From: a bacterium
GTDB taxonomy: Bacteria; Actinomycetota; Acidimicrobiia; Spongiisociales; JAHEDJ01
Assembly (NCBI GenBank): GCA_024641325.1
Contig: JAHEDJ010000006.1
Coordinates: 1 to 57,930 of the forward strand
Length of the DNA stretch: 57,930 nucleotides
Direction of reading: 5' to 3'
The notes under the pieces are model-generated. The model searched no databases. It saw only the letters and a program-made list of their open reading frames with translations, and was not told the origin of the DNA. Within the stretch, counting starts at the first letter, position 1. Each line of letters begins with the position of its first letter. Position numbers and translations under genes: made by a program. Below, in pieces: positions 45,059-53,723 of this stretch.

Positions 45059-46009
45059 ATGCGCAGCTTTGCCGGAAGAGACATCCTTTCGCTCAAGGAT
45101 TTCGAACGGAATGAGTTCGAGCACCTTTTCCAGATTGCAGACGAACTCGAGCCCGTCGCCCGAGAACGTCGGAACATAGATCTTCTGTCCGAGAAGACGC
45201 TGGTCACCGCCTTCTACCAGCCATCGACTCGCACCCGACTCGCTCACGAAGCCGCAATGCATCGTCTCGGCGGACATGTAACCGGTTTCTCCGATGCCAA
45301 GATGACTCGGGCAGGCGACTTCTATCAGGAGTCCATCAAGGACACCGTTCACATGCTCGAGTATTACGGCGATGTTTTGGTAATGCGCCACTTCCAGCAG
45401 GGTGCGCCGCAAGAGGCCGCCAAATGGGCGTCGATTCCCGTCATCAACGCCGGAGACGGCTGGGGGGAACACCCGACGCAGGTTCTGACCGATCTCTACA
45501 CGGTCCAGTCGGAGATGGGCTCCATCGACGGCAAGACCTTTGTCGCGATCGGTGACCACCGTATGCGCACGATGCACTCCCTGGGTTATGCCCTGTCGCA
45601 GTTCGACGCAGAAATGGTCATCCTCGCTCCCGAGGAGATGGCGCCGCTTCCCGAGTTCCTGGCAGAACTCGACGAGAAGGGCACGAGCTATCGGATCGTC
45701 GAGCACATCGACCAGGTGATTCATGAGGCCGACGTCATCTACATGGAGCCGGTCGTGCAACCCGACTACACCCAGTCCCGTCAGGAGAAGCAAGACGAGT
45801 ACGGGATGACGCCCGCCAACTACCAGATCACCAAAGAGGTGATGAAGCGGGCCAAGGGCGACTCGATCATTCTCCACTCGCTGCCCCGGATGGATGAGCT
45901 GCTCCCGGAGGTAGACCAGCTCAAGCACGCCCGTTACTGGCAAGAGGCCTACAACGGCGTCGTGATGCGCATGGCCCTCCTCGCCTCCGTTCTCGGAGTG
46001 ATGGAGTAA
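45059..46009 (+). CDS. Aspartate-carbamoyltransferase-like enzyme
   Basis: 316 aa, PyrB-like. The carbamoyl-phosphate loop is QPSTRTRLAHEAAM (STRTR about residues 56-60), followed by the 80s-loop-like SDAKMTRAGDFYQES, the HPTQVLTDLYTV site and HSLPRMDELLPEVD. It lacks a pyrimidine-gene neighbourhood and is coupled by a 1-nt overlap (TAATG) to carbamate kinase, so it probably works catabolically, making carbamoyl phosphate from a carbamoylated amino compound by phosphorolysis. AGGAG lies 8 nt before the ATG. A biosynthetic pyrB cannot be excluded by sequence alone. Confidence 0.82.
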   Translation: MRSFAGRDILSLKDFERNEFEHLFQIADELEPVARERRNIDLLSEKTLVTAFYQPSTRTRLAHEAAMHRLGGHVTGFSDAKMTRAGDFYQESIKDTVHMLEYYGDVLVMRHFQQGAPQEAAKWASIPVINAGDGWGEHPTQVLTDLYTVQSEMGSIDGKTFVAIGDHRMRTMHSLGYALSQFDAEMVILAPEEMAPLPEFLAELDEKGTSYRIVEHIDQVIHEADVIYMEPVVQPDYTQSRQEKQDEYGMTPANYQITKEVMKRAKGDSIILHSLPRMDELLPEVDQLKHARYWQEAYNGVVMRMALLASVLGVME

Positions 46010-46953
46010 TGCCCAAGGTCGTCATTGCCATTGGTGGTAACTCGCTCATCGCCGATAAAGACCACCAAACGGTTCAGGATCAGTACAACGCCGCCGCCGA
46101 AACCGACCAGCACATTGCGCAGCTGGTCAAGGAAGGCTGGGATGTCGCGATCTCTCACGGGAACGGCCCGCAGGTCGGGTTCATCATGCGACGCTCCGAA
46201 CTCGCCCGTGGAGAACTGCACGAGATCCCGATGGACGTCGCAGGAGCCGACACGCAGGGCGCCATCGGCTACGCGTTGCAGCAGAATCTGATCAACGACT
46301 TCAGGACTATGGGAATCGACAAGCCCGTTGTGACGGTGGTTACACAGGTTGAGGTCAGTTCCACCGACCCGGCGATGCTCAGTCCGTCGAAGCCGATCGG
46401 GACCTTTCTCGAAGAAGATGAAGCGAAACGGCGTCGCGACGAGGAAGGCTGGACGATCAAGGAAGATGCCGGGCGCGGGTGGCGACGGGTGGTTGCCTCA
46501 CCTCAGCCACAGCGAATCGTCGAGATCGGTGTGATCCGGCAGCTCATCGACTCCGGTGTGGTCGTGATTTGCGTCGGCGGCGGCGGGATACCGGTAGTTG
46601 CAGACGAGAACGGCGACTTGCACGGCGTCGCCGCCGTGATCGACAAGGATCTCGCCTCGGCCCTGCTTGCCAACTTGATCGATGCCGACATGCTGCTGAT
46701 CTCAACTGCGGTGGAGAAGGTTGCACTCAACTTCGGGAAGCCCGATCAGCAGTGGGTAGACCGTCTGACTCTGTCGGAAGTCAAGGCGTACCTGGAGGAC
46801 GGCGGCCACTTCGCCGAAGGGTCGATGGCTCCGAAGATGCGAGCCGTCGTGCAGTTCCTCGAGGGCGGGGGAAGAGAGGCGTTGATCACGAACCCGGCGA
46901 ACCTCGAACAGGCCGTTGCCGGCGCAACCGGAACCCGTATCGTTCATGACTGA
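46009..46953 (+). CDS. arcC: Carbamate kinase
   Basis: 314 aa, amino-acid kinase fold. It transfers phosphate from carbamoyl phosphate to ADP, releasing ammonia and CO2, and so gains one ATP. VVIAIGGNSLI at the N-terminus, ISHGNGPQVGFIMRRSE, VCVGGGGIPVV-like sequence (ICVGGGGIPVVADENG), VIDKDLASALLA and FAEGSMAPKMRAVVQFLEGG are all conserved. No arginine deiminase gene is present, so the carbamoyl phosphate must come from the flanking carbamoyltransferases. Overlaps the next gene by 8 nt. Confidence 0.95.
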   Translation: MPKVVIAIGGNSLIADKDHQTVQDQYNAAAETDQHIAQLVKEGWDVAISHGNGPQVGFIMRRSELARGELHEIPMDVAGADTQGAIGYALQQNLINDFRTMGIDKPVVTVVTQVEVSSTDPAMLSPSKPIGTFLEEDEAKRRRDEEGWTIKEDAGRGWRRVVASPQPQRIVEIGVIRQLIDSGVVVICVGGGGIPVVADENGDLHGVAAVIDKDLASALLANLIDADMLLISTAVEKVALNFGKPDQQWVDRLTLSEVKAYLEDGGHFAEGSMAPKMRAVVQFLEGGGREALITNPANLEQAVAGATGTRIVHD

Positions 46954-48226
46954 CGATCGTCTGGAACATGTCGCAGGCCTCGTCTGTGTGATCTGTGAGC
47001 AGACGTACCCGGCCGAGGAGGCCGGGTACGTCTGTCGCGAGTGCGGCAACGAAGGGATCCTCGACGTGCGATACGACTACGACCTGGTCGGGGCGCGCCT
47101 CTCGAGGGAATCCCTGGCCGCCGACCGGAACATGACGATGTGGCGCTACCGCCCCCTCATGCCGGTGGCCGCCGATGCGGCGGTTCCTCCGCTCACGGTC
47201 GGGTGGACTCCAACTTACGACGCTCCCCGGCTCGCCGGAACGCTGGGCCTGACAAAGGTCTGGGTAAAGGACGAAGGACGACAACCCACGGCATCGCTGA
47301 AGGACCGGGCCAGCGCAATGGCCATCGTCAAGGCGAGGGAAGCCGGTGCAGAGGTCGTGACAACGGCCAGCACAGGCAATGCCGCCGCAGCCTTGAGCGG
47401 CCTGTCGGCATCCGTCGGACAGAAGAACGTCATCTTTGTCCCCGAGTCGGCGCCGCAGGCAAAGATCGCCCAGCTCCTTGCATACGGTTCCACCGTGGCG
47501 CTCGTGAAGGGCAACTACGGAGATGCTTTCAATCTGTGCATGAAGGCATCGGCAGAGTACGGCTGGTACAACCGCAACACCGGTTTCAACCCGTACATGA
47601 CGGAGGGCAAGAAGACTGCCGGGTTGGAGATCCTGGAACAACTCGAATGGGAAGTGCCCGATGCGATCTTCGTCAGTGTCGGGGATGGGTCGATCATCGG
47701 CGGCATCCACAAGGCGATGAAGGATGCACTCGGACTGGGATGGATAGATCACACTCCGCGAATCTTCGGGATTCAGGCTGCCGGCAGTGATTATCTGGTC
47801 CAGGCCTTTGAGAATGATGAAGACGTCCTCACGAAAGCACCGATCGCAGCCGACACGGTCGCCGATTCCATCAGCGCCGATCTGCCGCGCGACCGGATCA
47901 AGGCAATGGCTGCGGTCAGAGAAACCGATGGGGCCTACCTGCGGGTATCGGACGACGAGATTCTTGCGGCGGTTCCGGTGCTGGCACGCGGTTCCGGCGT
48001 GTTCGCGGAGCCTGCCGGAGCGGCCGCGTATGCCGGTCTGGTCGCCGCCGTTGAGCGTGGCTTTGTCGGAGCGTCCGATCGGGTCGTGGTTCTTTCGACC
48101 GGGAGCGGCCTGAAAGACGTCGCTTCGGCGATGAAGGCCGTTACGGCAGCAGGGACGGAACCGATGGTGATCGCTCCCACCCTCGAAGCATTGAAAGATG
48201 CCCTTGCTCAGAGGGCTAACGACTAG
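46946..48226 (+). CDS. Threonine-synthase-like PLP enzyme with zinc ribbon
   Basis: 426 aa, fold-type II. The N-terminus has a C-x2-C...C-x2-C ribbon (CVICEQTYP, VCRECG). The PLP lysine is in PTASLKDRASAMA, followed by TASTGNAAAALSGL and the phosphate loop SVGDGSIIGGIHKAM. It resembles ThrC, but its place in a carbamoyl-phosphate operon suggests an elimination or ammonia-lyase role on a diamino or hydroxy amino acid. A plain threonine synthase is the alternative; no hom or thrB is nearby. ATG 46946 overlaps arcC. Confidence 0.8.
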   Translation: MTDDRLEHVAGLVCVICEQTYPAEEAGYVCRECGNEGILDVRYDYDLVGARLSRESLAADRNMTMWRYRPLMPVAADAAVPPLTVGWTPTYDAPRLAGTLGLTKVWVKDEGRQPTASLKDRASAMAIVKAREAGAEVVTTASTGNAAAALSGLSASVGQKNVIFVPESAPQAKIAQLLAYGSTVALVKGNYGDAFNLCMKASAEYGWYNRNTGFNPYMTEGKKTAGLEILEQLEWEVPDAIFVSVGDGSIIGGIHKAMKDALGLGWIDHTPRIFGIQAAGSDYLVQAFENDEDVLTKAPIAADTVADSISADLPRDRIKAMAAVRETDGAYLRVSDDEILAAVPVLARGSGVFAEPAGAAAYAGLVAAVERGFVGASDRVVVLSTGSGLKDVASAMKAVTAAGTEPMVIAPTLEALKDALAQRAND

Positions 48227-48250
48227 TGGCTAATAGCTAAGGACTGACAT
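48216..48250 (+). repeat. Heptad-periodic junction between two PLP-enzyme genes
   Basis: Five consecutive 7-mers all starting CT: CTAACGA, CTAGTGG, CTAATAG, CTAAGGA, CTGACAT. The array contains the upstream TAG stop, the AAGGA ribosome binding site and most of the downstream ATG, so part of the translational junction is built from repeat units. Confidence 0.55.
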
Positions 48251-49709
48251 GATCGATCTCACCATGCACGAAGCGACTTTGGAGTCGGCCGTCAAGGTCG
48301 CTCGGGACAAAGCGATTCGTATTCCAACGTTCAAGCAGATGCGGGACCCGTCGCTCATCCCCGATTCGGTCAAGCAGGAGTTGGGTGAGGTCGGACTGTG
48401 GGACCTCGACCCTCGCAACCTGTTTCGTATCAACTGGCACAACGAGCCGACACCGTCGGGTGGCGGATACGGTCCGGTCAACTTCCTCGAGCTACCGGCC
48501 GAGCTGACCGGTACAGAAGCTCGCATCCTCGTCCTCGAGGGCAAGTGGTTCCCCACCGGCGCCCACAAAGTTGGTGCGGCCTTCGGATGTTTGGCGCCCA
48601 GGTTGGTAACCGGTCAGTTCGATCCGGCGAGGACCAAAGCCGTCTGGCCGTCGACGGGCAATTATTGCCGTGGCGGCGCCTACGACTCGAACCTGCTGGG
48701 GTGCGAATCGATTGCGATCCTGCCGGAAGGCATGAGCCGGGAACGGTTCGAGTGGCTGGAGTCGGTCGCCGGCGAGATCATCAAGACTCCCGGCTCCGAG
48801 TCGAATGTCAAAGAGATCTTCGACAAGTGCAACGAGCTTCGTGCCTCAGGCCAGGATCTCATGATCTTCAACCAGTTCGACGAGTTCGGCAACTACCTCT
48901 GGCACTACGCGGTCACCGGCCCGGCCATGGCCGAGGTACTCCAATCGGTGATGGGCCCGAAGGATGTCTTCCGGGGAGTCACATTGACCACCGGCTCTGC
49001 GGGGACAATCGGCTCGGGTGACTATCTGAAGCAGGTGTACCCGACGTCGAAGATCGCGGCGGGAGAGGCAGTTCAGTGCCCGACCATGCTCTACAACGGT
49101 TTCGGCGAGCATCGGATCGAAGGAATCGGCGACAAGCACATCCCCTGGGTACACAATGTTCGGAACACCGATCTCGCCATCGGCCTCGACGACGAAGCGA
49201 CGATGAGCCTCATCCGGCTGTTCAACGAACCGGCCGGCATCGCTCATCTCGCTGATCAGGGTGTGCCCGCCGCTCTGATCGAGAAGCTGCCGTTGCTCGG
49301 TATCTCCGGGGTCGGCAACATGTTGTCGGCCATCAAGATGGCCAAGTACTACGAACTCGGCGCCAACGACGTGATCATCACCGTCGGGACGGATTCGATG
49401 GAGATGTACGGAAGCCGCCTCGAGGAGCTGACCGCAGAGCGGGGCGAGTTCACCGCGCTGAACGCGGCAGGTTCATACGAGCGCTATCTCATGGGTACAG
49501 GAATCGACCACGTTCACGAGCTGTCGTACTACGACCGCAAGCGGATTCACAACCTCAAGTACTACACCTGGGTCGAGCAGCAGGGCAAGACCTACGCCGA
49601 GATTCAGGCGCAGTGGTACGACCCCGAATACTGGACATCGATCCAGGCGATGGTCGACCCGATCGACGATCTGATCGACGCTTTCAACGAAAGAGTCGCC
49701 CTCCACTAG
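48249..49709 (+). CDS. TrpB-like fold-type II PLP enzyme of unknown specificity
   Basis: 486 aa. The PLP lysine is in WFPTGAHKVGAAFG, a TrpB-like TGAHK motif. WPSTGNYCRGGAYDSNLLG is the substrate loop and LTTGSAGTIGSGDYLKQ the phosphate loop. Databases hold many such proteins simply called PLP-dependent beta subunits. It has no alpha-type partner here. The first ~60 residues form an extra N-terminal region not seen in cysteine synthase. As the last gene of the carbamoyltransferase-arcC operon, it probably processes the same amino acid (inference). Confidence 0.82.
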   Translation: MIDLTMHEATLESAVKVARDKAIRIPTFKQMRDPSLIPDSVKQELGEVGLWDLDPRNLFRINWHNEPTPSGGGYGPVNFLELPAELTGTEARILVLEGKWFPTGAHKVGAAFGCLAPRLVTGQFDPARTKAVWPSTGNYCRGGAYDSNLLGCESIAILPEGMSRERFEWLESVAGEIIKTPGSESNVKEIFDKCNELRASGQDLMIFNQFDEFGNYLWHYAVTGPAMAEVLQSVMGPKDVFRGVTLTTGSAGTIGSGDYLKQVYPTSKIAAGEAVQCPTMLYNGFGEHRIEGIGDKHIPWVHNVRNTDLAIGLDDEATMSLIRLFNEPAGIAHLADQGVPAALIEKLPLLGISGVGNMLSAIKMAKYYELGANDVIITVGTDSMEMYGSRLEELTAERGEFTALNAAGSYERYLMGTGIDHVHELSYYDRKRIHNLKYYTWVEQQGKTYAEIQAQWYDPEYWTSIQAMVDPIDDLIDAFNERVALH

Positions 49710-49716
49710 ACGGGCC

Positions 49717-49764
49717 TTCTCGCGCGACATTCTGACCCCATGGGGTCAGAATGTCGCGCGAGAA
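49717..49764. repeat. Perfect 48-bp palindrome between convergent genes
   Basis: Each 24-nt arm is TTCTCGCGCGACATTC followed by TGACCCCA, then its exact complement, with no spacer and no mismatch. The centre is 49740/49741. It could form a very stable cruciform or act as a bidirectional terminator; the ends lack T-runs. Confidence 0.9.
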
Positions 49765-49771
49765 CGAGTCC

Positions 49772-50263
49772 TCAGTTGAAGATCAGCTCGTGTTCGATGG
49801 CCACCCGCTTGGGGTGATTCGGATCGAAACGGATCGAGACTGCGCTTCCCGGAAGGAAGTGTGAGAGTTCTCTGTCGTTCAAGTACTCGTAAGCGTGGGC
49901 GGTGTAGGGCTTGGAGGACTCCGTATGCACCTCCAGATCCACCTCAGATTGATGCAGAACGGCCCCATGCCGGTGCAGCGTGAGGCCGGTGTCGTGGATG
50001 TCGAGGACCAGCCCCTGCGCATGTATCCCGACCTTCGCCAGCTTGCGGTGGCGGATGATCGGACGCATCGTGGCGAACCCGAGCACTGCCAGGAGGGTCA
50101 AGGTGGTAACTGCCGCCGATAGTGCGATCGCGCCTCCGCCTGTGCCGACCGTCCACGGCCAGTCGGCGCCTCGGGTCCAGCCGAGGGCATGTCCGACCCA
50201 GTAGCCGCCCCAGGCAGCGACCACGCCGATGACAACGATTCCGAAAACTCGGATTGTCTTCAC
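49772..50263 (-). CDS. Small membrane protein of unknown function
   Basis: 163 aa, two N-terminal transmembrane helices (VFGIVVIGVVAAWGGYWVG and AIALSAAVTTLTLLAVLGF) and a soluble C-terminal beta-rich domain (AQGLVLDIHDTGLTLHRHG, FLPGSAVSIRFDPNHPKRVAI). The domain has the look of DUF3592-like or SHOCT-free OB-type folds, but I cannot assign it. GTG start. Confidence 0.7.
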   Translation of the reverse strand: MKTIRVFGIVVIGVVAAWGGYWVGHALGWTRGADWPWTVGTGGGAIALSAAVTTLTLLAVLGFATMRPIIRHRKLAKVGIHAQGLVLDIHDTGLTLHRHGAVLHQSEVDLEVHTESSKPYTAHAYEYLNDRELSHFLPGSAVSIRFDPNHPKRVAIEHELIFN

Positions 50264-50363
50264 ACGGACATCGTCTCAGAATGTGGCCATCTCTGGAAGG
50301 GCTTACCTGGGTTTTCGCGGGAGGATCCCTCGCATCCGGGGGCATCCCCGCGCGGAAACAGCT

Positions 50364-52013
50364 TCAGAGTTGGGCGGAGACCCAGTCGGCGACCAGGCGT
50401 TCCAGGGTCTCCATCGGGACGGCTCCGTGGCCGAGCACGATGTCGTGGAAACCCTTGATGTCGAACCGACCGGCCAGGCGAGACTCGGCGTCGGCACGGA
50501 TTCCCTCGATCTCGAGTCGCCCCATCATGTAGCCGAGCGCCTGGCCGGGTACCCCGGTGTATCTGTCAATTTCTCCTTCGACCTGCAGGCGTGTCATCGG
50601 GCTGTGGTCGAGCATGTACCGGATTGCCCGCTCCCTCGACCACCCCAGCGCGTGCAGTCCCGTGTCCACGACCAGGCGGCACGCTCGCATCGAGTCCGCC
50701 GCCAGCATGCCGACTCTGTCGAGCTCAGAGGTGTAGAGGCCCATCTCATCGGCGACCCGTTCGGTGTAGAGCGCCCACCCCTCTAGGTAAGCCACGGTCA
50801 ACGGCTCGTGGTGGAGAGGGTGCAGTCCTTCGTTCTCGAGAGCCAGCGCCACCTGAAGGTGATGGCCCGGAATCCCCTCGTGATATGTCGTCGCCTCGAG
50901 TTGAAAAGTGCCCCACATCGATGGGTCCGCCGTATTGAAGAAGAAAGTGCCTGGTTTCGACCCGTCCATCGCCGGTTCCGAGTAGAAGGCGAGCGGCCCC
51001 TGTTCAATGGAAGTCGCAACACAGGGTGCCTTCGGCAGTACACCGAACCAGTCGCCCATTGCTGCGGCAGCTTTGGCCAGGGCTCTGGTCGCGTCCGCTA
51101 CGAGGGTCTCGGCGTCCGAGTAATGAAGATCGGGGTCACTTCTGAGAAGGTCGTAGATCTCAGAGACCTGGTTGGTGCCGAGCAGCGGACCGGCAATATG
51201 CCTGTATTCGGCTTCGATGCGTTCAACCTGCTGAACGCCGATCTCGTGTACCCGGCGAGGCGGGACTTCCCTGGTCACATTTCCCCATACCAACCGTTCG
51301 TAACTCTCTGCGCCGCCGTTCAAGTACATCAGACCTGGTTCGTCGTCCGAACGAGCGGCCGGCATTGCCACGTCCGCCACCACGGCGCGCAGGCGAGCCA
51401 GGGCAGGGCGAACCTCCCGGGTGAGGATCGTCGCAAGGCGTTCTCGCCAGGCGACAGATTCATTTGCGGTCATTTCCTTCGGGGCCGGCTGAGAGAGGAG
51501 GGGGTCCACATCTGCTCCGAGATGCCGGTCGAGGCCCGCCAGCGTTTGTTGCACGATCGTGTGATTTGCGACGCGCCCTCGCGCAACCGCAGACGTGATC
51601 CGGGCTGCGAAGTCGTCGAGGGTGCCGGGAAGATTGGCGATCTTCGCCAGATAGCGCTCCCCATGCTCGACTGAGACCAGCGGGTAGCGCGGGCCAAATG
51701 TCAACAACATCGGATGAAATCCCATGTTCGAGTTGATCTGCTGCAGGTCGTGATACCACTCGAGCTGGTCGTCGGTCGAGCGCGCCGCAAACGAGATCAA
51801 GTCCAGCGTCGGGTGTTTCCCCATCTCAGCCGACAGATCTTCGGCGAGCCGCGCGAACCGGCGAAGCTCGGCACGCCGGCCGTCAAGCCCCTCATCTGTG
51901 AAGTCCTCCCACAGCTCGAGGTTGTCGAGGCTGCCCTTCCAGAGGGCTCCCATCTGATCTGAAAGCTTGTGAAATGCGTGGAACTCATCGGCGAGGTTAG
52001 TGATACTGGGCAT
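50364..52013 (-). CDS. DUF885 family metallopeptidase-like protein
   Basis: 549 aa. The zinc motif is HEGIPGHHLQ (HExxH-like, H-E-G-x-P-G-H) in the C-terminal half, with the third ligand expected in EGWALYTERVADEMG. FFFNTADPSMW and PGQALGYMMGRLEI are family-typical. Mostly helical, M32-like gluzincin relatives; the substrate is unknown. No signal peptide. A TAGCGT box 6 nt before the ATG (52020-52025) and no SD suggest a leaderless mRNA. Confidence 0.88.
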   Translation of the reverse strand: MPSITNLADEFHAFHKLSDQMGALWKGSLDNLELWEDFTDEGLDGRRAELRRFARLAEDLSAEMGKHPTLDLISFAARSTDDQLEWYHDLQQINSNMGFHPMLLTFGPRYPLVSVEHGERYLAKIANLPGTLDDFAARITSAVARGRVANHTIVQQTLAGLDRHLGADVDPLLSQPAPKEMTANESVAWRERLATILTREVRPALARLRAVVADVAMPAARSDDEPGLMYLNGGAESYERLVWGNVTREVPPRRVHEIGVQQVERIEAEYRHIAGPLLGTNQVSEIYDLLRSDPDLHYSDAETLVADATRALAKAAAAMGDWFGVLPKAPCVATSIEQGPLAFYSEPAMDGSKPGTFFFNTADPSMWGTFQLEATTYHEGIPGHHLQVALALENEGLHPLHHEPLTVAYLEGWALYTERVADEMGLYTSELDRVGMLAADSMRACRLVVDTGLHALGWSRERAIRYMLDHSPMTRLQVEGEIDRYTGVPGQALGYMMGRLEIEGIRADAESRLAGRFDIKGFHDIVLGHGAVPMETLERLVADWVSAQL

Positions 52014-52019
52014 AGGGTC

Positions 52020-52025
52020 ACGCTA
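52020..52025 (-). promoter_or_regulatory. Putative -10 box of leaderless DUF885 gene
   Basis: TAGCGT on the minus strand, 6 nt before the ATG at 52013. Confidence 0.4.
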
Positions 52026-52149
52026 GCCGCCGTCAGGCAGCGGAAGCTGCGCCCCGAATCATTGGGCTTCACCGTTCGCCCCTTCATGCCGATAACAGCC
52101 AGACCGGTGCGGTCGAACGCGCCATGGTCGATCGATGGAGCGCGACGCG

Positions 52150-52524
52150 ATGAGTCGACCCAGAGTGTTGATTGTTGAGGACGAGCGAGTTGTCTCGTTT
52201 CTTCTGACGCGCACACTCGAAGCCTCCGGTTATTCGGTGACCGCATGTGCCGACGGGCTCGACGCCTTGGAAATCGGGCTCGGCCAGGATTTCGACCTCG
52301 TTCTTCTCGACCAAAGGATGCCGGGTCTGCTCGGTCTGGAGGTATTGCAGCGATGGAAGGCGGCAGGTCGAGAGTTCCCGGTGATCATGGTCTCGGGGAT
52401 AACCGGCGAAGCCGACGTGATCCGAGCTCTGGAAGTTGGAGCCGTTGACTACATTCGGAAGCCGTTCAGCATCCAGGAGGTCCTGGCCCGGGTAAAGGTT
52501 CGCCTGCGCGGAGTCGCTCCGTGA
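52150..52524 (+). CDS. Single-domain response regulator
   Basis: 124 aa receiver domain with no output domain. The acidic pair is VEDERV, the phosphoacceptor Asp is in LVLLDQRMPGL (about D54), the Thr/Ser switch is in VIMVSG and the Lys in YIRKPFS. GGAG about 9 nt upstream supports ATG 52150; ATG 52135 is possible. It is coupled by a 4-nt overlap to the HEAT gene; the cognate kinase is not in the window. Confidence 0.9.
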   Translation: MSRPRVLIVEDERVVSFLLTRTLEASGYSVTACADGLDALEIGLGQDFDLVLLDQRMPGLLGLEVLQRWKAAGREFPVIMVSGITGEADVIRALEVGAVDYIRKPFSIQEVLARVKVRLRGVAP

Positions 52525-53723
52525 GCGGTCCTATCCGCATCCTGCTCATCAGCCTGGCGGGAATCTTCATCCTGGCAGCAGGGTCGCTATTTGTGCTCAA
52601 GGTCGCCCGCCGCCGGCAGCGTGGTCGGCGGGTTCGGAGGAAGAACCGTTTCATAGACATGGTCGGGGAGCTCGTGGTTCAGGGAGAGTGGAACGCACGC
52701 GTCTTCAGACGATATGCGACGGATGCGCTGTTTCGCGAGGTATTACTCGAGTACCTGCGAATGATCGCTGGATCCGATCGAGATCGGCTCATGGCCGTCA
52801 CCCGGGAGATCGGGATGGTGTCTGAGTATGTGGCGGATCTCCGCTCGGGGGACAAGAACGAGCGGGTGACCGCGGCCGAGGCGTTATCCGAGATCGCCGA
52901 TCCTGAAACGCTGACCGATCTCGTGTTCGCACTGAGCGATTCCGTTCCGGAGGTGAGGGTGCAGGCGGCCGCGGCATTGGCGAGGATTGGGGACAGCCGT
53001 GCCGTCAAGAGCCTGCTCGCTGCAATGGATCAACAGGACGATATGAGCGCCCAGCGACTGGCCGATGCACTGTACGGGTTCGGTTCGGTAGCAGTGCAGG
53101 AAGCCGCCCGTTATCTCTCGAGCCCGGGCAAGTACCGCCCGCTCATTGCCAGAACTCTGGGTCTCATCGGCGACATCAAAGCAGAGGAGGCGCTCATCCA
53201 GGCCCTCGATTCATCCGATCAGAGCCTGCGGATTCGTGCCGCGGCGGCCCTCGGCAGAGCCGGTACACCCAGGTCTGTTCCGTACCTGCTCGAGATGCTC
53301 GGCGATGACCAGTGGGAGGTGCGGGCACAGGCTGCCACGGCAGTAGGGAAACGCCTCGATCAACGTGCCGTACCGTGGCTCAAACGGGCACTCAGCGACG
53401 ACTCCTGGTGGGTGCGGCACAATGCCGCCGCCAGCCTCGTCGAAATCCCCAGTGGACCAGACGCGCTGCGCCTTGCCCTGGATCATCCCGATCCGTATGC
53501 CCGCGACGCGGCCGCTGCTGTCCTCCTCTCCTCGGGCATGGCCGGTGAGGCCGTTGGTGACTTGACCTCAGACGATCCGCTGGTTCGCAACCCTGCAATG
53601 GATCTCGTCATGAAACTCGTCAGAGCGGGGAAGGGAGCCTTCTTCATCAACGAAGGCGTCCCGCCCGAGATGGTGAATCAACTCCATCATGCCGGGCAGT
53701 CGCACTTGCCGGCGAACTTCTAA
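52521..53723 (+). CDS. Membrane-anchored HEAT-repeat protein
   Basis: 400 aa. One N-terminal transmembrane helix (ILLISLAGIFILAAGSLFVL) is followed by a basic stretch RRRQRGRRVRRKNR. From ~residue 110 to 370 there are about seven HEAT/PBS-lyase-like repeats (ALSEIADPETLTDLVFAL, AAAALARIGDSRAVKSLLAA, RAAAALGRAGTPRSVPYLLE, QAATAVGKRLDQRAVPWLK). It probably scaffolds proteins at the membrane. GTG 52521 overlaps the response regulator and its TAA overlaps the glycosyltransferase ATG (TAATG). Confidence 0.88.
   Translation: MSGPIRILLISLAGIFILAAGSLFVLKVARRRQRGRRVRRKNRFIDMVGELVVQGEWNARVFRRYATDALFREVLLEYLRMIAGSDRDRLMAVTREIGMVSEYVADLRSGDKNERVTAAEALSEIADPETLTDLVFALSDSVPEVRVQAAAALARIGDSRAVKSLLAAMDQQDDMSAQRLADALYGFGSVAVQEAARYLSSPGKYRPLIARTLGLIGDIKAEEALIQALDSSDQSLRIRAAAALGRAGTPRSVPYLLEMLGDDQWEVRAQAATAVGKRLDQRAVPWLKRALSDDSWWVRHNAAASLVEIPSGPDALRLALDHPDPYARDAAAAVLLSSGMAGEAVGDLTSDDPLVRNPAMDLVMKLVRAGKGAFFINEGVPPEMVNQLHHAGQSHLPANF

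Noticed and set aside
48249-49709. Assignment as OrtB (2-amino-4-oxopentanoate thiolase beta subunit)
   Set aside because: The PLP motif here is TGAHK (TrpB-like), not the SGSFK type I recall for OrtB, and there is no OrtA neighbour.
49717-49764. Inverted terminal repeats of an insertion sequence
   Set aside because: The arms are adjacent with no gene between them.
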